Below are positions 19,251-28,510 of a DNA stretch of 41,602 nt, piece after piece. A program made the position numbers and the translations under genes. The notes under the pieces are model-generated. The model was given only the letters and a program-made list of their open reading frames with translations. It made no database searches and was not told the DNA's origin. This DNA is from Acidimicrobiia bacterium (GTDB taxonomy: Bacteria; Actinomycetota; Acidimicrobiia; Acidimicrobiales; CATQHL01): NCBI GenBank assembly GCA_009840735.1, contig VXNF01000016.1, positions 2,380 through 43,981 on the forward strand, read 5' to 3'. Positions within the stretch are counted from its first letter, which is position 1. Every line of letters begins with the position of its first letter.

Positions 19251-21814
19251 TCAGTAGCTGTACCAGCATTCCGCTTCGCCGCTGGGGCGGAGCGCGCAGG
19301 TGTGGGATCGGCCCGCGGTGATCTGCGTGTAGGGCCCTTGCGGCGGGGCGGTGGGCGCGCCGAGGGGCGGCGCGGCGTAGACGTCGCGGTACCCTCCGGG
19401 GCCGCGGCCCCAGCATTCTGCTTCGCCGTCGGGGCGCAGTCCGCAGGTGTGCCAGCGACCGGCGGTGATCTGGGCGAAGCGGCCATCGGGGGCGCTTGTC
19501 TGGCCGTGGGTGTCGTCGCCCCAGCAGACGGCGCGGTGGCGGCGGTCGAGGGCGCAGGCGTGTACGAAGCCAGCGGCGAAGGGAGCCGCGCAGTAGGTGA
19601 AGCCGACGTCGAGCGCGGCGAGCGATCCCGTCGGAGCGGACGGCACCGCGCCGACCTCCTCGGATTCGCCATCGGGGCTCGCGAGGTCCTCGGCTTCCAG
19701 ACAGGTCGCGTGGCCATCCGCGTCGCTGGCGCAGACGAGCGGCGCGCACCTCCTTACGAGCGTGTGTCCGTTGCGGTGGCGGGCGACGCACGGCCGCTCC
19801 GCTCCGACCGCGACTGACACGAATTGGCCCTCGATACTGAACTGAGAGGACCTCCCGTTGGCGGATCCCCAGCAGTACACACCTTCGGACGGCTGGACCC
19901 CGCAGGTGGTGTCGCCGCCGGCGTCCATGGCGCTGAGCGGCCCGGCGGGCACGCGGGCACCGAGCCATTGCAGAGCGGCGGGGGCGCCGCGGCGTTCGGG
20001 CAGTTTGGGGGTGGTCACGGCGCTGGGCTGTTTTATGTCGAGGCGCTGGAGTTGCCCGTCGGCGGCGGGGCGGCCCCAGCCGGGCGGGTCTTCGGCGGTC
20101 CAGCACTCCAGCGTGGCGTCGCTGCGGACGCCGCAGGCGTGGTTGCGGCCAGCGCTGAGTGCGGTGAACGCCCCGCCGGGCGCGAGTAGCGTCCAGGGGA
20201 GCAGGTACCAGCACTCCGCCTCACCGGCAGGGCGCAGCCCGCAGGTCAACCAGCGGCCCGCGGACACCGCTGTGAACTCCCCGTCGGGCGCCTCGGTCTC
20301 GCCGTAACGGTCCTCGCCCCAGCAAACCGCCTCGCCGGTGGCCCGCATCCCGCAGCTGTGACGCCAGCCGGAACTGACCGCCGCGAACGGTCCGGGCGGC
20401 ACCTCCCAACCGGCCGCACCTCCCGCCGCGTCCGGCACCACCACCATGTGATCGGGGGTCCCCGCAGGGGCTTGAGGCTCACCGGGAAGACGACCCCAAC
20501 ACGCCACCTCGCCGGCCTCGTCCAAGACGCACGTGTGATCCGCCCCCGCGTCCACCGCCACGAAACGACCCGCCGGCGGCCGCTGCGGCAACCCCCTGCC
20601 GTCGTTCCAACACAAGAGGTCGCCTGCCACCGTCACACCGCAGATCCGCCCCGAGTGCCAGCTCGAGATTCCATTGAATGGATGCACCTTGAGCACGTCG
20701 AAAGTCGCAAAAGTCGCGTCCGGTACCGGGTCACGGTTCCAACCCGGACACACGTCGAACGGGTCGCGATAATAGTTCTCACGCGGCTCGTCGCTCCAGT
20801 AAGAAAAGCAGGGTTGCGCGTCCGCGAGGCCCCAACACTCGATCTGCCCGGCGGGGCGGAGCCCGCATGTGAACGCCGTGCTCGCATGCACCTCCACGAA
20901 CGCGCCGGCGGGCGGCGACGACTGGCCGTAAGTGTCATCGCCCCAGCACTCGACCCTCCCGCCGGTCCGAAGCCCGCATACATGAAACCCCCGACGGTCA
21001 CCGCCTTGAAAACCCTCCCAGGGGGCGACTCCGGTTCGAACTCCGAACCGAACCACGAACACCAAACCCGACCCTCGACGCTCACCGCGCACGCAACCAC
21101 ATGCGCTATATCCAAGCTGGAATACAGCATCGACGCCGAAGAGCCGTTCATCTCATCGGCGGAGTGAGGACGATAAACGCCCCAGCACTCCAGTGCTCCA
21201 CCGACCTTGATGGCGCACGCATCACGGAATCCCACTCCCACCGCAATGAACTCTCCCTCCGGGGGTGTCTGTGCCTGAATCCACCACAAGCACTCGAGCG
21301 AACCGTCGCTGCTCACCACACAAACGCCCGGGTACCCAAAATCCATGTCCACCACTTCGCCGAATTGTCGTAACGGCGAATCTGACTCGGGAAATGGCCA
21401 ACACAGTACCCGACCGTCGCCGCGTAGAGCACAAGTCGTGTGCTCATCCACGAAGACCTTCACAAACTCGTCACTCGCCGCCAAACCGCCCCAGCCCGAG
21501 AGCCCACCAGGCGACTCATCGCCGGCGGCAAACGCGTGCGGCGATGGTGACTCAACCGACGGCGCAAACCCCGCTACACCCTGCGCCGATGAGGCGACTG
21601 CGTTCGGATCAGGCTCAGAGGTAGCCGAAGGCATCCTCTCGGTGACATCGTCACCCGGCTCGAGGGATTCCGTCGACTGGGTTGTCGTTGGCAGCGGCTG
21701 GTGCCCTGGCTCGATGGCAGGCCCCGCGCACGCGCCGGAAAACATCACCACCCACACGGCGAGTAATGCCGCCGATCTACGGGCCAACACTGGCGCTCCG
21801 GCTAGAGCCCACAC
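19251..21814 (-). pseudogene. RCC1-repeat secreted protein, frameshifted at a G5 run
   Basis: Two overlapping frames make one gene of about 850 residues once a single base is restored. A signal-like N-terminus (LLAVWVVMFSGAC, lipobox-like) precedes a low-complexity spacer. At least 14 RCC1-type repeats follow, each with a cysteine pair in the form C-G-L-R-x-x-G-x-x-x-C-W-G, and it ends at the stop at 19251. The break is at 20988-20992 (CCCCC on plus). Six G instead of five would read VGGFHVCGL continuously. The start is GTG at 21814, or a GTG seven codons later. It is probably a surface beta-propeller. Either it is truly inactivated or phase-variable, or the base is an assembly error; sequence alone cannot decide. 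Confidence 0.8.
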
Positions 21815-21851
21815 TGCCCGGCGCGGAGGCGGTGCCGTCTAGTGGTCACGT

Positions 21852-23330
21852 CTAGCCCGGGCCCATCGGTTCGCCTTCGCTGCCGTCGCCGGCCTCTCGG
21901 AGCGCCGCTGCTTCGGCGCTAACGGCAGAGGAGGGGTGGGTTGGCGATGGAACGGTGACGGTGATCGTGGAGGTGGCGTACCAGCGGTTCAGTGCCATGT
22001 TGCCGAGAAGGATCGTGTGGGTTGACGGACAGCCGCGGCCGCCCGTCGCGGCTGGGGTAAAGCAGACGCGTATCCGGCCATCGGACTGTTTGCCGGCGCT
22101 CACGCGGCCGATTCCTTGCGTCGCCCCGTCGACGACCCGCGTGATCGGGCTGGAGTTCAGCCACCGCCCCACCGTGAGGTCGGCGGACTTGACGAAGCGC
22201 AGCCGTGGCAGGATCATCGCCGACGACCCGGCGGGCCTGAACCCGAACTCGAGGTCATAGCCGGTCGACGTCGGCGTGATCCGGCGGATCGTCGCGACGC
22301 CTCGCACGACAGCCCCCGTGCGAGCAGTGAGTGTGGTCCACGGAGACACCGACCCAGATCCCACCGCACGAACCGCCAACCGGTACGACGTCCACCCATC
22401 CAATCCGCTGAAGGTGTGCGTCGTCGTCGCGACGCGAACCCGCGCACTCGAACCGCGTCGCACCTCATACGCCGTCGCGCCTGCAACCGGACCCCAGACC
22501 AAACGAACCCGATCAGCCTCCGCCGCCGCCGACCTCACCGAGGGCGCCGCCAACACCACGCTCGGAAGTGGCGGCGGCAATAGAGGCGGCGGCGTCGCGC
22601 TCTGCACCGGCGACGCCTTGCAATCGGACCCGTCGAATATCGACTCCACCGTGAAGAAGTACCGCACACCGTTGGACAGTCGCTGAACCGACAGGGTCGT
22701 CTCAGGCCCGCCCAACTCCTTGCTGAAACTCAACAGATCCGGCTTCACCCCCCAGCGGACCCGATAGTCGGTCGCGCCCGGCACCGGGTGCCACGACAGC
22801 CACACTCTGCCGTCACCGCCGACGGCATTCACAACCTTCGGCGCGCCCGAGGCCCCCACCCGCGTCGGCGTCCCGAGCGTCCAAGGCCCCTGCACGTCGT
22901 ATCCGAAAATGCTCTTTATCGTCGCCGACACCTCGGAATGCGGAGCTCCCCGCACACCGCCGCCCGCGATACGGCCCGTGTCGCCCTTCGTCACCCCAGC
23001 AACTAGGAACTCCTTTCCAGCCGGGTCGAAGTTGGCACTCTGACCAAGATCCGACTCGAAATCGATCGACACCTTCCCGGCCATGTCCGTTACATCGTGG
23101 ATGCCCACGGCACCCACCAAATCGGTCCAAGCCCGCGATCCAGCCGCCCGACCCCACACGACGAAACCAAACGCGTTGAACTCCTTCGAATACACCTTCC
23201 TCTGATCTTGCCCGGCTCCAAATAGCTGGCCACTGTCGTTCGGCAATATCGCTGAAATCGTCGTCCAATCGCCGTGACTACCCTCGAGCCGCGCGCAAAG
23301 CAACGCGTCCGGATGATAGGCGAACTCCAT
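21852..23330 (-). CDS. Fibronectin type III domain protein, probably 5'-truncated
   Basis: This 492-residue frame has an unrecognised N-terminal region and two fibronectin III domains (GAPKVVNAVGGDGRVWLSWH...; APSVRSAAAEADRVRLVWG...TSYRLAVRAVG) joined by a proline stretch. A C-terminal beta-rich region follows. No signal peptide is present although the domains are typical of exported proteins. The first ATG (23330) lies inside the stem of a 24-bp inverted repeat, with an in-frame TAG 15 bases upstream and no Shine-Dalgarno sequence. The 5' part is probably missing or rearranged. The RCC1 gene starts 37 bp downstream on the same strand, so the two may share a transcript. Confidence 0.7.
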   Translation of the reverse strand: MEFAYHPDALLCARLEGSHGDWTTISAILPNDSGQLFGAGQDQRKVYSKEFNAFGFVVWGRAAGSRAWTDLVGAVGIHDVTDMAGKVSIDFESDLGQSANFDPAGKEFLVAGVTKGDTGRIAGGGVRGAPHSEVSATIKSIFGYDVQGPWTLGTPTRVGASGAPKVVNAVGGDGRVWLSWHPVPGATDYRVRWGVKPDLLSFSKELGGPETTLSVQRLSNGVRYFFTVESIFDGSDCKASPVQSATPPPLLPPPLPSVVLAAPSVRSAAAEADRVRLVWGPVAGATAYEVRRGSSARVRVATTTHTFSGLDGWTSYRLAVRAVGSGSVSPWTTLTARTGAVVRGVATIRRITPTSTGYDLEFGFRPAGSSAMILPRLRFVKSADLTVGRWLNSSPITRVVDGATQGIGRVSAGKQSDGRIRVCFTPAATGGRGCPSTHTILLGNMALNRWYATSTITVTVPSPTHPSSAVSAEAAALREAGDGSEGEPMGPG

Positions 23331-23398
23331 CGGTGGTTGCGGTTGCTATCGACCGGCCATCATGGCCGATCAGTCGCAACCACCGATGGAGTTCGCCT
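23318..23398. repeat. 81-bp palindrome between surface-protein genes
   Basis: Arms 23318-23341 and 23375-23398 are perfect 24-base reverse complements. The 33-base centre holds a second perfect 7-bp hairpin (23354-23360 with 23362-23368). The outer stem spans the end of the Ig-like frame and the first ATG of the fibronectin frame. It could be a strong terminator, a recombination or fold-back scar, or an assembly artefact. There is no U-tract after it on either strand. Confidence 0.85.
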
Positions 23399-24743
23399 GG
23401 TTTCGACATGTTCGGCGACGGTGACGGTCGCTTCATGGGTGATGTTCGCGCCGGCGGCGTCGACGGCGGTGACTTTGACCGTCTTGGGGCCGGATTCGAC
23501 GACGTTGGTGTTCGGGGCGACGTTGCTGAGGTCAATGCCGCTGCGGGCGCAACTCACCGTCAGTGTTCCGGAGGCCGCGCTGTGGGTACCAGACGCGTCC
23601 GGCGAGGTGACAGCGTACGGCGCCGTGCCGCCGGCGACGGTGTACGTGATCCGAATCGCACCGACGCCCTCGCGGGTATCGCCGACCACGCGCCCCTCTG
23701 ATCCCAGGCAGTGCGACGGGGCCGACAACACCAAGCGCAGAGAGTCCAACACGGTCACCTGGAACGACTGCGACGCCGAGCCCGCCGAGTTCAACGCGGT
23801 CACCGCCACCGTCGCAGAACCAGCCGCCACCCCTTTGAGGGTAAGCAACGAACCGGCCGCCGACGCTTCCAACACTGCGGTGTCGTCGCTTGAGGCCGTG
23901 TAGGAGTCCACCGTCCCGGAGAACCCCGCCGCCACGTCTACGTCCAGCGACGCGCCCACCGCCACATCCCTCGCCGCCAGAGTCTCCGCCAGCACCGGCG
24001 CTGCAACCCCCGGCACCGTCGCGGTCGTAGTCGTCGTGGTGGTAGTGGTGGTAGTCGTCGTTGTCGTTGTCGTGGTCGTGGTCGTGGGCGGAGGCGCCGA
24101 CGCGGCGACGATCACCACGAAACCCTGCGACACCGAACCAGCCGAGTTCGAAGCCGTCACCGTCACATCCGCGAAACCCGCCACCAACGGCTTCAGCTTC
24201 ACCGTCGAAGCCGACACCGACGCGGACACCACGGACTCCGCGCTCACCGACACCGACCAAGAATCGATCACCCCCAGAAACTGCGGCCCCGCTTCCACCT
24301 CGACCGTCGGACCGCCAACCCACGAACGATATGCCAGCTCAAAACAACACACCAACACAGGAGACACCGTAGAATCAAACACGCGCAGCTGGATAAGGAC
24401 CGATGAGCTGCCAGCAGAATTCGTCGCTGTGACCCTCACCGCCTGACTGCCCGCCGCCACCCCTGAAACAGTCATCACCGACCCGCTAACCGAAACCGGC
24501 GACCCCCGTGTCAGTCGAGGCGGCCGAATACGAGTCCACCGGCCCCCCGAACACCTCCGACAGATCAACCGAAACCGGCGACCCCACCGTCACCGACACT
24601 GTTTCCAACGACGCCACCACACGAGGCTTCTCAACCTGGCCCGACACGCCCGCGCCCGCCACACCGCTCAACAACCCCACGACACCGAACAACACCGCTG
24701 CGCGGCGAACCCTCGCGAGCTGGGCATTTCCGCTGGGCAACAC
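23360..24743 (-). pseudogene. Secreted Ig-like repeat protein with Thr linker, frameshifted
   Basis: A GTG-started signal peptide (AAVLFGVVGLLSGVAGAG) leads into an Ig-like repeat that runs out of frame at 24503-24507 (CCCCC on plus). The other frame carries on with the same repeat (TVSGVAAGSQAVRVTATNSAG). Four G, or seven, would join them. Three related repeats share the signature TVTA-x-NSAG-S-x-S. After the second comes PPP plus 21 threonines, and a cysteine-containing domain follows the third. The frame then ends within the palindrome. It is likely an extracellular adhesin or matrix-like protein. Inactivation, phase variation and sequencing error are all possible. Confidence 0.75.
24023..24085 (-). 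repeat. Run of 21 threonine codons
   Basis: Sixty-three bases encode 21 consecutive threonines in the Ig-like protein using all four ACN codons in mixed order. The codon mixing suggests selection for the amino acid rather than recent slippage of a single triplet. Poly-threonine linkers are commonly flexible and can be glycosylated. Confidence 0.9.
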
Positions 24744-24857
24744 ACGCCACGCTATCCCGCTTGACCTGCTGCATCAAGAGCCGTCCCGCAGTCGGCGGCC
24801 GGGCCGACCCGGAGCGCTTGCCCCCCCGCACTGGCGCGAGCGGCCCGTGGCGGGGGC

Positions 24858-24944
24858 TCAGCGGCTGAGAACCTGGAACGCGAACGCCGCTAGGAGCGCC
24901 AGTCCGCACAGCAGGCTCAAGGCGATCAGCAGCCGCGTGCTCAC
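24858..24944 (-). CDS. Possible 28-residue single-pass membrane peptide
   Basis: A GTG-started frame encodes STRLLIALSLLCGLALLAAF and a short polar end, a clean transmembrane helix. It sits in the 273-bp gap (24744-25016) between the Ig-like gene and the divergent epimerase. No clear ribosome-binding site is seen, and the longer open frame upstream runs antisense to the epimerase. The rest of the gap shows nothing I recognise. Confidence 0.3.
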   Translation of the reverse strand: MSTRLLIALSLLCGLALLAAFAFQVLSR

Positions 24945-25016
24945 GAGGGCGACGCTAGCGCCCGGCTGGCTTCTAGCGTGATGCTCGCAAGGTTCGACTG
25001 CGAGGGAGGAGGCGGC

Positions 25017-25922
25017 ATGAACGTCCCGAGTGGCGGGCCCGTCGTGATCGCCGGTTCCAGCGGCCTGATTGGCCGGGCTCTGGCCGCCGAGCTCACCCGG
25101 CGGGGAGCGACGGTGCGCCGCCTCGTGCGCCGCGCGCCGGCCGTCGAGGGCGAGGTCCGCTGGGATCCGGCCGCCGGGCAACTCGACCCTTCAGCCCTCG
25201 CGGGCGCCGCAGCAGTGATCAACCTCGCAGGGGCGGGCATCGGCGACCGCCGCTGGACCGCGGCCCGCAAGCGGGTGCTGCGCGACAGCCGCCTCACCGG
25301 CGCGTCGCTGCTAGCCGACGCCATTACCGAGACGCCCGAGCCGCCCGCGGTACTCATCGGCGCCTCCGCCATCGGCTTCTACGGCGAGCGGGGCGACGCC
25401 GTCGTGACCGAGAACGCAGGGCCGGGCCAGGGATTCCTCGCCCAGCTGTGCCAGGACTGGGAGACCGCGGCCCAACCCGAGGCGTCGGTACGAACGGTGC
25501 TGCTGCGCACCGGCGTGGTGCTCGCGGCCGACGGGGCGTTCCTTCGCCGGCAACTGCCGCTGTTCAAGCTCGGGCTCGGCGGACGCCTCGGCCCCGCCGG
25601 CCGCTGGGTGAGCTGGATCAGCCTCACGGACACCATCGCCGCCATCGTCCACCTCCTAGACAGCGACGTGAGCGGACCCGTGAACCTCACCGCGCCCAAT
25701 CCCGTCACGAACGCCGAGTTCACCCGCGCGCTCGGCCAAGCGCTCCGCCGCCCCGCCGTCCTGCCCGTCCCCCGCCTGCTGCCGAGCCTCCTGCTAGGCA
25801 CCGAGTCCGTTGCGGCGCTCACCCAAAGCGCCCGCGTCATCCCCGAAGCTCTCCTCGCCGACGGCTTCGAGTTCAACGAGCCCGAGGTGGCATCAGCGCT
25901 GGCCGCAACCCTCCGCGCCTGA
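25017..25922 (+). CDS. TIGR01777-type NAD(P)-dependent epimerase (YfcH-like)
   Basis: This 301-residue extended short-chain dehydrogenase-like protein has the nucleotide-binding motif VVIAGSSGLIGRAL at the N-terminus, INLAGAGIGDRRW and the segment GASAIGFYGERGD typical of this subfamily. WVSWISLTDT and a C-terminal substrate domain follow. Members are widespread but their substrate is unknown; some are fused to cell-division inhibitor SulA-like domains by name only. The ATG at 25017 is preceded by a good GGGAGGAGG ribosome-binding site, so the ATG at 24978 is less likely. It stands alone, convergent with rel. Confidence 0.9.
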   Translation: MNVPSGGPVVIAGSSGLIGRALAAELTRRGATVRRLVRRAPAVEGEVRWDPAAGQLDPSALAGAAAVINLAGAGIGDRRWTAARKRVLRDSRLTGASLLADAITETPEPPAVLIGASAIGFYGERGDAVVTENAGPGQGFLAQLCQDWETAAQPEASVRTVLLRTGVVLAADGAFLRRQLPLFKLGLGGRLGPAGRWVSWISLTDTIAAIVHLLDSDVSGPVNLTAPNPVTNAEFTRALGQALRRPAVLPVPRLLPSLLLGTESVAALTQSARVIPEALLADGFEFNEPEVASALAATLRA

Positions 25923-25942
25923 TCCCGCTTTGGCCCTCAATT

Positions 25943-25981
25943 ATCTAACGATCTGGCGTGTCACCATCTAACAATTTGGCG
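25943..25981. repeat. Imperfect 16-bp direct repeat pair
   Basis: ATCTAACGATCTGGCG (25943-25958) and ATCTAACAATTTGGCG (25966-25981) differ at two positions and start 23 bp apart in the short gap between the epimerase and rel 3' ends. They are AT-richer than the surroundings. They could be a binding site or an old insertion scar; function is unknown. Confidence 0.5.
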
Positions 25982-26033
25982 AGCCGCAGCACAACAACGC
26001 GGCTGCGTCTTTCCACATCCCCCTCTAAGTGGC

Positions 26034-28391
26034 TCAGCCGCGGCTGCTGCCGGGCAGCACCCGGTAGGCGTCGTAGACGCTGGGGACTCGGCGCACGGCG
26101 TGCAGCACCGAGGAGAGCTGAGCCCCGTCGGAGAGCTCCAGCTCGAAGCGCATAATGGAGGCGCCGTCGGCACCGGCGCGGGCGTTCACCGAGGTGATGT
26201 TGGCCTGCTGCTCAGAGACCGCCACCGCCACGTCGCGTAGCAGGTGGGGCCGGTCCAGCGAGCGCACCTCGACGGCGGCGGTGAACACCGTCGCCGCCCC
26301 TTCCTCCCATTCCACGTCGATGAGCCGCGCCGTCTCGCCGTCGCCGCCGAGCGCCACGGCGTTGGCGCAGTCCGCTCGGTGGATGGAGACGCCCCGGCCG
26401 CGGGTCACGAAACCGATGATCTCGTCGGGCATCACCGGCGTGCAGCAGCGGGCCAGGCGCACCCACACGTCGCCCAGACCCTCCACGTGCACTCCCGCCC
26501 CGCCGGAGCGCTTCTGAATCGAACGCCGGGGCGCCAGGGCGGTCGCCGACACCCGCTCCGCTGGCTGGGCACCCTCGGCGTCGTCGCCCCGCAGGCGCCG
26601 GGCGACCCGCTCGGTGACGGTGCGCGCCGACAGGCGACGCTCCCCGACCGCCACGAACAGGGCGTCGGTGTCGTCGTAGTGGAGAGCCTTCGCCACCTCG
26701 CGCAGCGTCTCGGAACGGATCACCGGGGCGATCGGCAGCGATTCCCGGCGCAGCTCGGCGGTGATCTCGTCGCGGCCGCGGCTGAGGGCCTCGGTGCGGC
26801 GCTCGCGGGTCAGCCACTGGCGGATGCGCGAGCGCGCCCGGCTCGTGGCGACGAACTGCAGCCAGTCCTGCGACGGGCCGGCGTCGGGATCCTTGGAGGT
26901 CATCACCTCGACGGTGTCGCCGGTGACGAGTTTCGTGGTGAGCGCCACGAGGCGGCCACCGACGCGGGCGCCGATGCAGCCGTGGCCCACCTCGGTGTGG
27001 ATGGCATAGGCGAAGTCCACCGGCGTGGCGCCCACAGGCAGTGTCACCACGTCGCCGCCGGGCGTGAAGACGAACACCTCGTCCTGCTCGAACTCGGTCT
27101 TCAGGTTGCCGAGGAACTGCTCGGGGTCGTCGCTCTCCTCGGACCAGTCGATGATCCGGCTCAGCCAGGCGAGGTCTCCGCCGCTGTCTTCCTTGTAGTC
27201 CCAGTGGGCGGCGACGCCGTGCTCGGCGCGCCCGTGCATCTCCCGGGTGCGGATCTGCACCTCCACCACCTTGCCCTGCGGCCCCACCACCGCCGTGTGC
27301 AGGCTCTGGTAGAGGTTGAACTTGGGCATGGCGATGTAGTCCTTGAAGCGGCCCTGCAGCGGCTTCCAGATGGCGTGGACCGCGCCGAGCACCGCGTAGC
27401 AGTCCCGCACGTTCTCGGTGACGATCCGGATGCCCACGAGGTCGTAGATGCCGCTGAACTCGCGGTTGCGCAGCACCATCTTCTCGTAGATGCTCCAGAG
27501 GTGCTTGGGGCGGCCCGTCACTTCGGCGCCGACGCCGAGTTCATGCAGCCGTCCCTCCACCGTGACGAGCAGCTGCGCCAAGAACAGGTCGCGCTCGGGG
27601 TCCTGCTCGGCGACGAGATGATCGATCTGGGCGTACCACTTGGGGTGCAGCGCGGCGAAGGACAGGTCCTCCAGCCGGCTCTTCAGGTCCTGCATTCCGA
27701 GGCGGTGCGCAAGTGGGGCGTAGACGTCGAGGGTCTCTCGGGCCACCTGCTGCTGCTTGGCCGGCGACAGCGCCGCCAGCGTGGACATGTTGTGCAGCCG
27801 GTCGGCCAGCTTGATGATGAGAACTCGCAGGTCCTTGGCCATCGCCACCAGCATCTTGCGCAGCGAAGCGGCCTGGTGGCGCTCCCGGGTGGTGAACTCG
27901 ACGCGGTCCAGCTTGGTGACGCCGTCGACGATCTTGGCGACCTCGGGACCGAAATCGGCCTCCACGTCGGCGAGCGTGCGGTCGGTGTCCTCGATGACGT
28001 CGTGCAGCAGGGCGGCCGCCACGCTCACATCGTCGAGACCCAGGCGGGCCACAATGCGCGCCACGTTCAGCGGGTGCTCCACGAACGGCTCACCCGACTT
28101 GCGGCGCTGCGCCCGGTGGGCGGCGGCGGCCCAGGCGTAGGCCCGCTCGATCAGCTCCGTGCCAGCACCGGCGAAGTGGGTCGAATACTCGGCCAACAGC
28201 AACGTGATCGGTCCCGCCGCGGGATGCCCTCGCCAGGGCTGCAGCGTCCCGAAGGGAGCGGGGGCGACGGCGGGAGCGTCGTTGGCACCGGTGTCAGCGA
28301 CGTCGGTGGGGGCCGCGGTGGCGGTGTCAGAGGTGACGACGGTGCTCACGCCGGCAACCCGCGTTCGTTCTGCATCCCACCCCAACAGCAT
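26034..28391 (-). CDS. rel: Bifunctional (p)ppGpp synthetase/hydrolase Rel
   Basis: This 785-residue stringent-response enzyme makes and degrades (p)ppGpp. The hydrolase HD domain (about 85-185) is intact with HDVIEDT at about 130. The synthetase domain (GIRIVTENVRDCYAVLG, GRFKDYIAMPK, EVQIRT) carries the RFKD loop typical of bifunctional Rel enzymes. A TGS domain (VFTPGGDVVTLPVGATPVDF), a cysteine-containing region (RLARCCTPVMPDEIIGF) and a C-terminal ACT domain follow. The N-terminal 45 residues are low complexity, and a GTG at 28346 is an alternative start. In relatives rel follows apt directly; here accessory DNA of about 5.4 kb intervenes, so it may have its own promoter within 28392-28510. 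Confidence 0.97.
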   Translation of the reverse strand: MLLGWDAERTRVAGVSTVVTSDTATAAPTDVADTGANDAPAVAPAPFGTLQPWRGHPAAGPITLLLAEYSTHFAGAGTELIERAYAWAAAAHRAQRRKSGEPFVEHPLNVARIVARLGLDDVSVAAALLHDVIEDTDRTLADVEADFGPEVAKIVDGVTKLDRVEFTTRERHQAASLRKMLVAMAKDLRVLIIKLADRLHNMSTLAALSPAKQQQVARETLDVYAPLAHRLGMQDLKSRLEDLSFAALHPKWYAQIDHLVAEQDPERDLFLAQLLVTVEGRLHELGVGAEVTGRPKHLWSIYEKMVLRNREFSGIYDLVGIRIVTENVRDCYAVLGAVHAIWKPLQGRFKDYIAMPKFNLYQSLHTAVVGPQGKVVEVQIRTREMHGRAEHGVAAHWDYKEDSGGDLAWLSRIIDWSEESDDPEQFLGNLKTEFEQDEVFVFTPGGDVVTLPVGATPVDFAYAIHTEVGHGCIGARVGGRLVALTTKLVTGDTVEVMTSKDPDAGPSQDWLQFVATSRARSRIRQWLTRERRTEALSRGRDEITAELRRESLPIAPVIRSETLREVAKALHYDDTDALFVAVGERRLSARTVTERVARRLRGDDAEGAQPAERVSATALAPRRSIQKRSGGAGVHVEGLGDVWVRLARCCTPVMPDEIIGFVTRGRGVSIHRADCANAVALGGDGETARLIDVEWEEGAATVFTAAVEVRSLDRPHLLRDVAVAVSEQQANITSVNARAGADGASIMRFELELSDGAQLSSVLHAVRRVPSVYDAYRVLPGSSRG

Positions 28392-28510
28392 CGCAGCGCC
28401 GGCGAGCGATCACTCGCCAGCTCCGCCGAGACCGAGTGGGCGCGGGGCCGCGGCGATGGCCGCGGGCGGCCACACACGGCCGGGACCGCAGGAGTCTTGG
28501 CGGGCCGCCG

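Noticed and set aside
23318-23398. Integron attC-like recombination site
   Set aside because: The palindrome lacks the GTTRRRY and RYYYAAC core sites, and no integrase or cassette array is present.
24023-24085. Simple trinucleotide microsatellite
   Set aside because: The third codon base varies irregularly, so it is not a perfect triplet repeat. The coding explanation is better.
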